Origin: Streptomyces sp. S.PNR 29
GTDB lineage: Bacteria > Actinomycetota > Actinomycetes > Streptomycetales > Streptomycetaceae
Length of the DNA stretch: 64,000 nt
Assembly (NCBI RefSeq): GCF_030386795.1
Contig: NZ_JANUQM010000008.1
Span: 248,001-312,000, forward strand
Direction of reading: 5' to 3'
The position numbers were made by a program, and so were the translations under genes. Under the pieces are notes generated by a model. The model saw only the letters and a list, made by a program, of their open reading frames with translations, was not told the origin of the DNA and ran no database searches. Of this stretch, positions 50,116-59,024 are shown piece after piece. The first letter of the stretch is position 1, and every line of letters begins with the position of its first letter.

Positions 50116-51087
50116 TCAGGCGCTCGCCGAAGGGACGGCCTTCTTCCCGTGGAAGGCCGTGCGGTAGGCGTGCGGCGTCGTGCCGACCACCCGGCGGAAG
50201 CGCTCTCGGAACGCCGTGGGGGAGCCGAATCCGGCCTGCTGGGCGATCCGTTCGATCGGGTGGTCGCTGTTCTCCAGCAGATACTGAGCGCGTCGCACCC
50301 GCGCGCGGAGCAGCCACTGCAGAGGCGTGGTGCCCGTCTGCTCGCGGAACCGGCGGCTGAAGGTGCGCTCGCTCATCCCCGAGCGTGCCGCCATGGCCCC
50401 CAGGGTGATCTCCCTGGCCAGATTGTCCTCGATCCACTCCAGGACCGGTTCCAGCGCAGACCCCCGCGGTACCGGCGGATGCTCGTGCACGATGAACTGC
50501 GCCTGCCCGCCCTCCCGTTCCAGCGGCATGACGCTCATCCGGGCGGCGTCCGCGGCGACGGCCGAGCCGAAGTCGCGCCGGATCATGTGCAGGCACATGT
50601 CCAGACCGGCGGCGGCACCGGCCGAGGTGAGGATCTGTCCGTTGTCGACGTACAGCACGTCCGGCTGCACCTCCACGCGCGGAAAGCGGCGGGCCAGCAT
50701 GTCGGCGGCCACCCAGTGCGTGGTGGCGCGCAGCCCGTCCAGGAGCCCGGCCTCGGCGAGGACGAAGGCACCCACGCACACGGACGCGATCCGCGTGCCC
50801 GCCTCCGCGGCCTGCCGCAGTGCCGCCACCACCCGGGCGGACGGCGGCCCCGCCTCGTCGGAGCAACCCGGCACGATGATCGTGTCGGCGTCCTCCAGTG
50901 TGTCGAGCCCCCGGTCGACCCGGAGAACGAAACCGCCGTCCGCCACCACTTCCGGCGACTCCGCGCACAGGCGCACCCGGTAGGGGTGCCGCCCATCGGG
51001 CAGCCGTGTCCAGTCGAACACCTGCATGGGGGCCGCCATGTCGAACGGCACCACATGATCGAGAACCAGGATCGCCACGGAGTGCAT
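50116..51087 (-). CDS. GlxA-type AraC regulator with DJ-1/PfpI domain
   Basis: This 323-residue regulator has an N-terminal DJ-1/PfpI-like amidotransferase domain (HSVAILVLDHVVPFDMAAPMQVF; TIIVPGCSDEAG; ASVCVGAFVLAEAGLLDGLRATTHW, where the nucleophile-elbow Cys is present). The C-terminal AraC double helix-turn-helix spans EWIEDNLAREITLGAMAARSGMSERTFSRRFREQTGTTP and FGSPTAFRERFRRVVGTTPHAYRTAF. The domain usually senses a small metabolite without hydrolysing it. It is divergent from the DUF2269 membrane protein gene, its likeliest target. An upstream frame extension is not supported by a Shine-Dalgarno. Confidence 0.9.
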   Translation of the reverse strand: MHSVAILVLDHVVPFDMAAPMQVFDWTRLPDGRHPYRVRLCAESPEVVADGGFVLRVDRGLDTLEDADTIIVPGCSDEAGPPSARVVAALRQAAEAGTRIASVCVGAFVLAEAGLLDGLRATTHWVAADMLARRFPRVEVQPDVLYVDNGQILTSAGAAAGLDMCLHMIRRDFGSAVAADAARMSVMPLEREGGQAQFIVHEHPPVPRGSALEPVLEWIEDNLAREITLGAMAARSGMSERTFSRRFREQTGTTPLQWLLRARVRRAQYLLENSDHPIERIAQQAGFGSPTAFRERFRRVVGTTPHAYRTAFHGKKAVPSASA

Positions 51088-51305
51088 GCCGGCAACGATA
51101 AACGGATTCCCGCCACATGGATCTGCCTCGGCATACCGTCGGCATCGGGCCGACGGGCCTGGCCGAGGCATTGGCGAGAATCCGTTGGAACCTGTCATTT
51201 CAGCCTCTGTGCGCTCACGCTGCGGCTCCCTAGCGTGGGCTCGGCGCGTTGATCACTTGATGGCCGCGCCGCCCGCCCCTGCCCCTGTCCTCCGGAGCCC
51301 GCCCG

Positions 51306-51776
51306 ATGACCAAGATCCTGCTGTCCCTCCACGTCCTGGCCGCCATCATCGCCATCGGGCCCGTCACCGTCGCGGCCAGCATGTTCCCGCCGGCCGTGCG
51401 CCGCGTGGCCCACGGCGGGGAGGGGGCCGGCGCGGCGGCGCTGAGCACGGTCCGGCTCCTGCACGGCATCTGCCGCGTCTACGCCGGTATCGGCGTGGCG
51501 GTGCCCGTTCTCGGTCTCGCCACCGCGCTGGCGATGGGCGTCCTGGGCAGCGGATGGCTCGTCACGTCCATCGCCCTGACCACCGCGGCCGCAGGCATCC
51601 TCGTCGCCTTCGTGCTGCCCCGCCAGGGCGAACTCCTCGAAGAGCTGGCCGCCGGACAGCCCGTCGAACACGGCAGAACGGTACAACTCGCCATGCTGAC
51701 CGGCGTGTTCAACCTGCTGTGGGCCGTCGTCACCGTCCTCATGATCGTCCGTCCCGGCTCGACGACCGGTGCCTGA
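51306..51776 (+). CDS. DUF2269-like four-helix membrane protein
   Basis: This 156-residue membrane protein has four helices (ILLSLHVLAAIIAIGPVTVAA; IGVAVPVLGLATALAMGVLG; WLVTSIALTTAAAGILVAFVL; LAMLTGVFNLLWAVVTVLMIV). The N-terminal KILLSLHVLAAIIAIG with an intramembrane His fits the DUF2269 pattern. Function is unknown. It is divergent from the GlxA-type regulator, 218 nt away, and so probably under its control. Confidence 0.78.
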   Translation: MTKILLSLHVLAAIIAIGPVTVAASMFPPAVRRVAHGGEGAGAAALSTVRLLHGICRVYAGIGVAVPVLGLATALAMGVLGSGWLVTSIALTTAAAGILVAFVLPRQGELLEELAAGQPVEHGRTVQLAMLTGVFNLLWAVVTVLMIVRPGSTTGA

Positions 51777-51885
51777 CCCCGTGTCAAGTCCCTGGGGGTG
51801 ATGCATACGCCCGGGCGCGTGGGCGCCTAGACTCGGCACGCGCGCCCCGGCATGGGGGCGGACGACAGGAAAGGCGCGTTGACGG

Positions 51886-52098
51886 GTGTTCCAGGATTCC
51901 CCCATCTACGACCGACTCGTCGCGGAATGCGGCGACGTACCCACGCAGGTGCGCCGGGAGGCCGAGCGCGTGAGCAGGGAACTGGAGGTCGCCATGCGTC
52001 CGCTCGCTCCCGGTGTGCTGTCCGGCGCCGAGCGCCCTCCCTCCCAGGGCGCGGGATGGCAGCGGACCGCCATGCTGCCGGGCCCGCGCCCGAGCTGA
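51886..52098 (+). CDS. Small protein, unrecognised
   Basis: This 70-residue ORF from a GTG reads VFQDSPIYDRLVAECGDVPTQVRREAERVSRELEVAMRPLAP and then a Pro/Gly/Arg-rich tail. The first half looks like a real helical domain. AGGAAAGG lies about 10 nt upstream. Not recognised. The DNA between it and the tgmB 3' end (155 nt) shows no further gene. Confidence 0.5.
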   Translation: MFQDSPIYDRLVAECGDVPTQVRREAERVSRELEVAMRPLAPGVLSGAERPPSQGAGWQRTAMLPGPRPS

Positions 52099-52253
52099 CT
52101 CCGCCGCAGCGGACGCGCGCCGTATCGGTGACGACTCCTCGGCCGGTTCGTCGAGGAGGGCGACACGGTCGTCGCCCTCAGCGGCAGCGGCAGCGGTGCC
52201 CGCAGGCGGCACGGTGAGGTGCTGCGGTTCGTCCTGACCGTCACGCGCCGCGG

Positions 52254-53237
52254 TCAGGGAACCGTCGTGCTCGTCCCGTTGACGCGCACCGGTTCCTCCG
52301 GGACGGGGCGGGCGAGCCACTCGGCGATGGTGCGCGAGATCGGCTGCTCCGTCTCCACCTCGACGAAGCCGAACTGACCCGACTGGTTGCACTCCAGAAA
52401 CCACCAGGTCCCGTCGCCGTCCTCCGCGAAGTCGAAGGCGCCGTACGCCAGCTGGGCATCCCGCAGGTATGTGCGGACGGCCGCGGCGATGCGCGGCGGG
52501 ACGTCGACCGGGTGCCACGGCGTGTCCGACGAGGCGAAGCGGACGTCCACCTCGTGCGGGTCCGCGTCCGGTGCGATCGCCTTGCGGGCGGCCAGCAGCC
52601 GGTCGCCCACCACGGTGAGGCGGACGTCGGCCCGCTTCGCGACCCGGCGTTGCAGCAGGGTGGGGCCGAACGCGACGGCGGAGAAATCGGCCTCCGGCGA
52701 GACCCGGCTGGTCGGCACGGCTCTCGGCGGATCCTGTGGATGCGCGCCCGAGACGGCCTTGACCACCAGATCCGGGTAGCGGTCCGCGAACTCCCGGGCG
52801 GCCCGCGGAAAGGTCGTGATCAGTGTGGCCGGCACGGGCAGGCCGCACCGCTGGGCGAGCCGGAGCTGCCAGGGCTTGTGGCGTGCCCGGCGGGCCGCGT
52901 CGGGGTCGTTCATCCAGCGTGCACCGCAGTCGCGGAGCATGCCGTACAGCGCCTGTGAGGCCTCCTCGGTCAGCCATGCGGAAGGGTGGGCCGCCCGCGC
53001 GGCCGGTGTGCCCGGCCTGCGTACCCAGATCGCCCGCAGTCCCCCGATGCTCACCAGCCGGCCCCCGGACGACAGGTGGCCGCGGAAGGCGCCGTGGACG
53101 TACTCGCCGGAGAGCGCGACCCCGCCGGTCAGGTCGGCGGGATCGAGACGGACCACGGGGACGCCGGATGCGTTCAGGTGCACGACCACCATGTCCGCAG
53201 TGACGTCTTCTTCACAGGTCAGAATCAACACGGTCAT
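52254..53237 (-). CDS. tgmB: ATP-grasp RiPP maturase (graspetide synthetase)
   Basis: This 327-residue ATP-grasp ligase is of the peptide-modifying (MvdD/TgmB) type. The N-terminal domain opens MTVLILTCEEDVTADMVVVHL. IWVRRPGTPAARAAHPSAWLTEEA is the family's precursor-recognition region, followed by WMNDPDAARRARHKPWQLRLAQRCGLPVPATLIT. The ATP-grasp core includes DLVVKAVSG, TLLQRRVAKRADVRLTVVGDRLLAARK and the metal-binding end YGAFDFAEDGDGTWWFLECNQSGQFGFVE. It should form ester or amide links between Thr/Ser/Lys and Asp/Glu side chains of the product of the gene just upstream. The two are 17 nt apart on one transcript. Confidence 0.93.
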   Translation of the reverse strand: MTVLILTCEEDVTADMVVVHLNASGVPVVRLDPADLTGGVALSGEYVHGAFRGHLSSGGRLVSIGGLRAIWVRRPGTPAARAAHPSAWLTEEASQALYGMLRDCGARWMNDPDAARRARHKPWQLRLAQRCGLPVPATLITTFPRAAREFADRYPDLVVKAVSGAHPQDPPRAVPTSRVSPEADFSAVAFGPTLLQRRVAKRADVRLTVVGDRLLAARKAIAPDADPHEVDVRFASSDTPWHPVDVPPRIAAAVRTYLRDAQLAYGAFDFAEDGDGTWWFLECNQSGQFGFVEVETEQPISRTIAEWLARPVPEEPVRVNGTSTTVP

Positions 53238-53254
53238 TGTCGGTTTGTCCGCGT

Positions 53255-53446
53255 TCAGTCGTCGAAGTGGGTCTTCGATCCCGCGGTGGAGGTCGTGGTC
53301 CCCAGCTCTCTCAGCAGGGCGTGGTCGCAGGCCGCCACCCGCCCGTCCGAGAGCACGTTCAGCTGCAGCCCGGCGTCATAGACGTACGGAGTGGTGGCCT
53401 CCAACTCCACTGCGGGACGTGCGTAGTTGAGCACGAACGGCTGCAT
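53255..53446 (-). CDS. tgmA: Graspetide precursor peptide
   Basis: This 63-residue RiPP precursor has a leader beginning MQPFVLNYARPAV and the recognition-like stretch TTPYVYDAGLQLNVLSDGRVA. The C-terminal core TTTSTAGSKTHFDD is dense in Thr, Ser and Lys donors and ends in Asp acceptors, as needed for side-chain macrocyclisation by an ATP-grasp enzyme. Motif and layout match putative ATP-grasp-modified RiPPs of the TgmA kind. A GAGGGAGAG Shine-Dalgarno precedes the ATG at 53446; the frame runs 15 codons further upstream but without a signal. No protease or exporter is adjacent. Confidence 0.9.
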   Translation of the reverse strand: MQPFVLNYARPAVELEATTPYVYDAGLQLNVLSDGRVAACDHALLRELGTTTSTAGSKTHFDD

Positions 53447-53575
53447 TGTCTCTCCCTCGTAGGTGCTGAGCCGATCGGGTGACGGCCCCACTTCGCCGTC
53501 GCCCGGTCCGCCGACGTTCCTCGGCTTCCTCGGCTTCCCAGAGACTTATACGAATCGAACGGGTGGTTGGTTTCC

Positions 53576-53899
53576 TTACGGAGCGTAGTCATGGGGCGAG
53601 TTGTGGTCCGGCTGCCGCGCCACCGTGCGCCCCCGTGCGCCGAGGGAGCCGTGCACGGAGCGCAGAGCGAGGAGAAGGACACCTATGTCGTCCAGGTACA
53701 CCGGGTCGGGCAACAGGTCGGTCGGCAGAACGAAGTAGAGGACGGCTCCCCAGAAAACCCAGCGTGGGCCGGTCGGCAGCCCGGCGCGCCGCAGTCGGCG
53801 TCGGGCGCGGACCAGCCGCACCAGGACCCCGATGGCCAGAGCGAGGAGAACGGCCGCCAGTACCACGGCCGAGACGATCACTGCTGTGGTCGAATCCAC
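53576..53899 (-). CDS. DUF1232 (YkvA-like) membrane protein
   Basis: This 107-residue protein has one strong N-terminal helix (AVIVSAVVLAAVLLALAIGVLVRLV), then basic residues and the DUF1232 block WVFWGAVLYFVLPTDLLPDPVYLDDIGVLLLALRSV, where PxDLLPD is diagnostic. Function is unknown. The GTG at 53899 is chosen because GGAGGAGGG is 4-5 nt upstream; an in-frame ATG nine codons earlier lacks one. It precedes tgmA on the same strand by 129 nt, so read-through is possible. Confidence 0.82.
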   Translation of the reverse strand: MDSTTAVIVSAVVLAAVLLALAIGVLVRLVRARRRLRRAGLPTGPRWVFWGAVLYFVLPTDLLPDPVYLDDIGVLLLALRSVHGSLGARGRTVARQPDHNSPHDYAP

Positions 53900-54113
53900 C
53901 GGCCCTCCTCCGGGGTGCCATGACACACGCGTCCTCTTCCCGATTCCCGGTCAGGGCCCGGTTATGGCGTTCGGAGGACGACTCATCTGCGTACTCATCC
54001 CCGTGGCTCACCCGAGTGGCACGGCGTCACACCCGCGCCTAGTAATGGTCCACAACGCCGCGTGTGGCACGTAGGGACGCAGGATCGGCCGCACCCTCTC
54101 TATGGAGCAGACC

Positions 54114-55205
54114 ATGACGACCGACTCTTCATCACCGGTTTCGAACGAGTTGGCCACAGACCCGATCGAGCTGTCCGCACTCCAGAAGGAGGCCGCGTCG
54201 CCGGCCGGTGACCCGGTCCGCGACCTGGTGCGGGCCGCCGTCGCCGACCGGCCCCTGGAAGAGGTCGTCGACCTCATCACCATGCTGGAGCAGTCACCCG
54301 AATACGCGGACGCGACCATCGACGCGCTCCGCGCGGTCGGCGTGAACCGGTCCGTTGAGGACCTCACCCGGATGGTCGCCCTGCTGACCCGTCCGCCACG
54401 CCATGCCGGCAGCGCGGACGAGGCGATCCGCGCCGCGGCCGAGGGCCGCTCGGTGGAGGACGTGACCCGGCTGATGGAACTGCTGCGCCGGACACCGCTG
54501 GTACCCCACTGCGGGCAGGAGGCGGTACGGGCGGCCGCCACCGGCCGGCCCGTCGAGGACCTCGTGGAGCTGATCGGCCGGCTCGCCGCGGAGCGACGCG
54601 GACGCGCGGACCGACCGGAGGCGGTGCCGCCGCAAGCGCTCGTGGAGACCGAGGCGCCGAAGCCGGCCGGACGCCCGGCCGGGCCCGTCGGCATCCCGTC
54701 GCGCGGGACGCGTCCGGTGCGCGGCATCCGGTGGCCGTCGACGTGGTCTCCCGGCACGGGGAGTGTGGCCCGGCAGGCCGACGGAACCCCGGCCTGGCCG
54801 GGCTGGCTCGCTGTCGGGATGCTCGCCGTATGCGGAGTCCTCTACTTCCCCCTGCGCCCGCAGGGCACCCCCCTCCAGGCCTACGGGATCGCCCTCGGGC
54901 TGTCGGCGCTCTGCCTCGTTCTGGCCCTGCTGCTGACCGTGCGGCACACCGTGCCGGTGCTCGCGGCGGCGGTCCTGGCTCCGGCTGCGCTCGCCGTGGC
55001 CAAGGTGTACGAAAGCCCGACGTCGTCGCTGGGGCTGTCCCGTGCCATGAACATCACGCTCGCACCGTCCTATGTCGCCGCTCCGGCCGCCGTCCTGGCG
55101 TCGCTGATCGGGCTGGCGGCGCTGCTGGGGCGGATGTCGTCGCAGGTGTCGGACGGGCGCTGGGCCGCACAGCCGATGGTCAGGGCGCGCCGCACGGCCG
55201 ACTGA
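54114..55205 (+). CDS. Helical-repeat membrane protein, unrecognised
   Basis: This 363-residue protein has three to four imperfect repeats of about 35 residues in its N-terminal half: VADRPLEEVVDLITMLEQSP, VNRSVEDLTRMVALLTRPP, EGRSVEDVTRLMELLRRTP and TGRPVEDLVELIGRLAAER, each with the core (R)xVEDLxxLxxxL. A Pro/Arg linker follows, then four C-terminal membrane helices (AWPGWLAVGMLAVCGVLYFPL; AYGIALGLSALCLVLALLLTV; VPVLAAAVLAPAALAVAKVY; LAPSYVAAPAAVLASLIGLAALLG). It may present a protein-binding solenoid on the inner membrane face. The ATG at 54114 follows GGAG by 7 nt; an ATG at 54102 is an alternative. Confidence 0.75.
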   Translation: MTTDSSSPVSNELATDPIELSALQKEAASPAGDPVRDLVRAAVADRPLEEVVDLITMLEQSPEYADATIDALRAVGVNRSVEDLTRMVALLTRPPRHAGSADEAIRAAAEGRSVEDVTRLMELLRRTPLVPHCGQEAVRAAATGRPVEDLVELIGRLAAERRGRADRPEAVPPQALVETEAPKPAGRPAGPVGIPSRGTRPVRGIRWPSTWSPGTGSVARQADGTPAWPGWLAVGMLAVCGVLYFPLRPQGTPLQAYGIALGLSALCLVLALLLTVRHTVPVLAAAVLAPAALAVAKVYESPTSSLGLSRAMNITLAPSYVAAPAAVLASLIGLAALLGRMSSQVSDGRWAAQPMVRARRTAD

Positions 55206-55251
55206 CCCGTGCGTCACGTAGCCCGGGGCCGAGCCGAGGTGTCCGCACGGA

Positions 55252-57384
55252 TCACCTGCCTGACGTCCCCGTGTGCCCGCTCCGTGCGAGCAGCCCGGTC
55301 AGCACCCGGTCGGGGGTGAGCGGGAGTTCCCGGAAGCGGACCCCGGTGGCGTGATGGACGGCGTTGCCGATCGCGGCCGCCGTGCCGACGATGCCGATCT
55401 CACCGATTCCCTTGCTCCCCATGGGATTGAGATGCGGATCGTCCTCGTCGACCCAGTGTGCCTCCACGGCGGGAACGTCGGCGTGCGCGGGCACGTGATA
55501 CGACGCCAGATCGGACTCGGTGAAGTCGCCGAACGCCGCGTCCATGGTGCTGCCCTCGGTCAGCGCCATGCCCAGGCCCATCGTCATGCCGCCGACGAAC
55601 TGGGAGCGTGCGGTGCGGGCGTTGAGGATGCGGCCCGCGGCGTACACCCCGAGCAGACGCCGGACGCGGACCTCGCCGGTGACCGTGTCGACCGCGACCT
55701 CGGCGAAGTGCGCCCCGAACGCGTGCCGCGCCCAGGGGCTGTCGGCGTCGGCCACTCCGGCGGTGTCGCCACGGGCCTCGACGCCCTCCTCGGGCAGCGG
55801 CCCCGTATGGCCGGAGAGGCGTTCCGCCAGCCGGGTGCACGCCTGGTGGACCGCCCAGCCCCAGGAGGCGGTGCCGGAGGAGCCTCCGGCCAGCGAAGCG
55901 GACGGCAGGTCGCTGCTGCCCACCTCGATCCGGACCCGCTCCAGCGGAGCGCCGAGGACGTCGGCGGCGATCTGCGCGAGGACCGTGCGGGCCCCGGTGC
56001 CGATGTCGGTGGCGTTGACGCGTACCAGGAAGGTCCCGTCGGGCAGTGCGATCGCCGTGGCCGTGGAAGGTCACGCCATGAAGGGATAGGTGGCGGCGGC
56101 CACCCCCGTCCCCACCAGCAGCGGACCGGCGGAGCCCGACGAGCGCGGCCGGGGATCGCGCCGGGACCAGTCGAACCGGCGGGCGCCCTCGCGCAGACAC
56201 TCGACGAGATGCCGGCTGCTGAAGGGCTTGCCGCTGTCGGGCTCGGTGTCCGGCTCGTTGCGGATCCGCAGTTCCACCGGGTCCATGCCGAGTTCGCCGG
56301 CGAGTTCGTCCATGGCGGACTCCAGCGCGTACATGCCGGGTGCCTCGCCGGGTGCGCGCATCCAGGACGGTGAGGGCACGTCCAGCGCCGTCACGCGGTG
56401 GACGGTACGGCTGTGTGGCGCGGCGTACATCACGCGCGCGGGCGTCGCGGCCTGCTCCACGAACTCCGTGACACGGGAGGTGTGGGTCATGACCTCGTGG
56501 ACCAGGGACGTGAGGCGACCGTCGGCATCGGCGCCGAGGCGGAGCCGGTGCAGGGTGGGAGCGCGGTGCCCGACGACGGCGGGCAGGTACCGGCGGGGCA
56601 GCGCCAGGGTGACCGCCCGGCCCGTGTGCCGCGCCGCCATCGCGGCGAGCACCACATCGGGGCGGGGCGTGCCCTTGGACCCGAAACCGCCGCCGACGTG
56701 CTCGGCGACGACGCTCACCCGGTCCTCCGGTATCCCGAACATCCCGGCGAGCACGGCCCGTACGACGGTCGTGCCCTGACTGGAGGTGTGCACCGTGAGC
56801 CGGTCGTCGTCCCAGCGGGCGGTGCTGGCGTGCGGCTCCATGGGGTGGTTGTGCAGCGGCGGAACCTCGTACGCGACGTCCACCCGGGCCGCCGAGGAGT
56901 CGAAGGCGCCGTCGGGATCGCCGTGTTCACGGCTGGCCGGATAGCCGCCGTTGGCCTGCTCGGGCACGTACGCGTCGGGGTGCGAAGGCGTCAGCGTCAC
57001 GTCGTGCTCCTCCACGTCGTACGCGACGTGGACGGCGGCGGCACCGGCCCGGGCCGCTTCCAGGGTCTCGGCCACCACCAGGGCCACGAACCAGCCCCGG
57101 TGCGGCACGCGTGCGTCCTGCAGCACCGCGAGCGTGGGGTCGTCCGGCTCGGTGAGCCGCGGCGCGTTCTCATGGGTGAGCACGGCGAGCACACCGGGCA
57201 CGGCGAGGGCGGACGCGGTGCCGACGTCGGTCACCCGGCCGCGGGCCACGGCGGCCGGTACGGGCCAGGCGTGGGCGCGGCCGGGGGAGTGGTACTCGGC
57301 GGCGTAGCGGGCCGTGCCGGTGACCTTCTCCCGCCCTTCCCGGCGCTCGGCCGGAGCGCCCACGGCGGTGTGGGTGACGGTCAT
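55252..57384 (-). pseudogene. Molybdopterin subunit of aldehyde/xanthine dehydrogenase, interrupted by an in-frame TGA
   Basis: Without the stop this would be a 710-residue molybdenum hydroxylase large subunit. The N-terminal part (REKVTGTARYAAEYHSPGRAHAW; HVGGGFGSKGTPRPDVVLAAMAARHTGRAVTLALPR; PSWMRAPGEAPGMYALESAMDELA) is cut at codon 438 (TGA, 56071-56073) after ATYPFMA. The same frame resumes at once with PSTATAIALPDGTFLVRVNATDIGTGART and runs to GSKGIGEIGIVGTAAAIGNAVHHATG, which holds the catalytic Glu. CGA to TGA is the simplest change. The ATG overlaps the FAD gene's stop (ATGA). Either the enzyme is dead in this strain or the base is a sequencing error. Confidence 0.88.
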
Positions 57385-58388
57385 CAAGTCCTCCTCGTGG
57401 ACGCCGTACCGGACGCGATCCGGGTCAGTACGTCCAGGGCGAGCCGACGGGCGAGCGGCACCTTGTACGTGTTGTCCCGCAGGGGTTGCGCGGCGGAGAG
57501 CTCCAGGTCGACGGCGTGCTCGAAGGCCGCCTCGGTGGGAGCCGCGCCCAGCAGCGCGCCCTCGGCCCGCCGCGCCCGCCAGGGCCGGTGCGCCAGCGCC
57601 CCGAACGCGATCCCGGCCCGGTCCACGACCCCGTCCGTCACGCGCAGCACGGCGGCCACGGAGGCCAGAGCGAAGGCGTACGAGGCCCGGTCGCGGGCCT
57701 TGCGGTACGCCGACGGCAGCCCGGCCGTGGCGGCCGGCAACAGCACTCCGGTGACGAGTTCGCCGGGGCGGGCCTCGGTGTCCCGTTCGGGGTGGTCCCC
57801 GGGCAGCCGGTGGAACTCGGCGGCGGCGACGCTCCGGGCGCCCTCGGTGCCGTACAACTCGACGCGGGCGTCGAGGGCGGCCAGCGCGACCGCCATGTCG
57901 GAGGGATGGGTGGCGATGCAGTGCGCGGAGTGCCCGAGGACCGCGTGGTCGCGGTGGACGCCGTCCCGCGCGCCGCAACCGGTGCCCGGCGCACGCTTGT
58001 TGCAGGGCTTGGACAGGTCCTGGAAGTAGGGGCAACGAGTGCGCTGCAGCAGGTTCCCGCCGGTCGTGGCGGCGTTCCGCAGCTGTCCGGAGGCGCCCGC
58101 GAGCAGCGCCTGGGACAGCGCGGGGTACCGGTCCCGTACGACCGGATGGGCCGCCAGGTCGCTGTTGCGGACCAGGGCCCCGATCCGCAGCGAACCGTCG
58201 GGCAGCTCCTCCACCGCGTCGAGCGGGAGCCGGGTGACGTCGATGAGGGCGGCGGGCTTCTCGACGCCGAGCTTCATCAGGTCGACGAGGTTGGTGCCGC
58301 CCCCCAGATAGCGGGCGCCGGGCCGGGAGGCGTACGCCTCGGCGGCCTCCTCGACGGTCCCGGCCCGGACATAGGCGAAGGGCTTCAC
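57384..58388 (-). CDS. FAD-binding subunit of aldehyde/xanthine dehydrogenase (PaoB/YagS-like)
   Basis: This 334-residue CO-dehydrogenase-flavoprotein-type subunit begins KPFAYVRAGTVEEAAEAYAS. FAD-pyrophosphate motif YLGGGTNLVDLMKLGVEKP and second motif NAATTGGNLLQRTRCPYF are present. The Cys set CPYFQDLSKPCNKRAPGTGCGA resembles the extra [4Fe-4S] site of PaoB. It passes electrons from the molybdenum centre through 2Fe-2S clusters to its acceptor. Both ends overlap neighbours by 4 nt, so all three subunits are translationally coupled. Confidence 0.92.
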   Translation of the reverse strand: MKPFAYVRAGTVEEAAEAYASRPGARYLGGGTNLVDLMKLGVEKPAALIDVTRLPLDAVEELPDGSLRIGALVRNSDLAAHPVVRDRYPALSQALLAGASGQLRNAATTGGNLLQRTRCPYFQDLSKPCNKRAPGTGCGARDGVHRDHAVLGHSAHCIATHPSDMAVALAALDARVELYGTEGARSVAAAEFHRLPGDHPERDTEARPGELVTGVLLPAATAGLPSAYRKARDRASYAFALASVAAVLRVTDGVVDRAGIAFGALAHRPWRARRAEGALLGAAPTEAAFEHAVDLELSAAQPLRDNTYKVPLARRLALDVLTRIASGTASTRRT

Positions 58389-58912
58389 GGGATCACGTCC
58401 TCCACCGCCTCCGCGATCCGCGGATACGCCCCGCAGCGGCACAGGTTGCCGCTCAGCCGCTCCCGGATCTCCTCCCGGTCCAGCGGCATCGGCTCGCCCG
58501 AGGGCGCCGCGGGGTCGGTGACGTGCGAGGGGTGGCCGGCCGCGGCCTCGGCGAGTGCGCCGACCGCCGAGCAGATCTGGCCCGGCGTGCAGTACCCGCA
58601 CTGGAAGGCGTCGCGCTCCAGGAACGCCCGCTGCAGCGGATGCAGTTCCTCCCCGTCACCGGCGAGCCCCTCGACGGTGGTGACCTCGCAGCCGTCCAGC
58701 GTCACCGCTAACAGCAGACAGCTGTTGACGCGCCGTCCGTCCACCAGAACCGTGCAGGCACCGCACTGCCCATGATCACAGCCCTTCTTGGCGCCCGTGA
58801 GGCCGAGGTCCTCACGCAGCACGTCCAGCAGGACGCGCCGGTTGTCGACGGTGAGAGTGCGCGGCTTGCCGTTGACCCGGAGCGTGGTGTCCGAGTGGTG
58901 ATGGCTGTCCAT
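58385..58912 (-). CDS. 2Fe-2S subunit of aldehyde/xanthine dehydrogenase (PaoA/YagT-like)
   Basis: This 175-residue small subunit with two [2Fe-2S] clusters has a plant-ferredoxin type cluster in KKGCDHGQCGACTVLVDGRRVNSC and an all-helical cluster in QCGYCTPGQI...LCRCGAYPRI. There is no Tat signal, unlike periplasmic PaoA, so the complex would be cytoplasmic. It is the first gene of the operon; the order 2Fe-2S, FAD, Mo subunit is the usual one. Its stop overlaps the FAD gene's GTG. Confidence 0.93.
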   Translation of the reverse strand: MDSHHHSDTTLRVNGKPRTLTVDNRRVLLDVLREDLGLTGAKKGCDHGQCGACTVLVDGRRVNSCLLLAVTLDGCEVTTVEGLAGDGEELHPLQRAFLERDAFQCGYCTPGQICSAVGALAEAAAGHPSHVTDPAAPSGEPMPLDREEIRERLSGNLCRCGAYPRIAEAVEDVIP

Positions 58913-59024
58913 GACGGGAATGACCTTCCGGGACGGGCCGTTCTGCTGTGCCCACCGCGTATCCAGGTTGCGTCGACTGACACGTGGGGTGCCCCCTTCC
59001 GGGGCCCTTGCCTAGGCTGCCGCC

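Noticed and set aside
51784..52977. Long minus-strand open frame overlapping tgmB and the small gene at 51886
   Set aside because: It is Arg/Pro/Gly-rich shadow sequence in a different frame from the clearly recognisable tgmB.
56071..56073. TGA in the molybdenum subunit read as selenocysteine
   Set aside because: The codon is not at a known Sec position of this family. No SECIS-like hairpin with an apical G/U is evident just downstream, and flanking sequence suggests a lost Arg codon.
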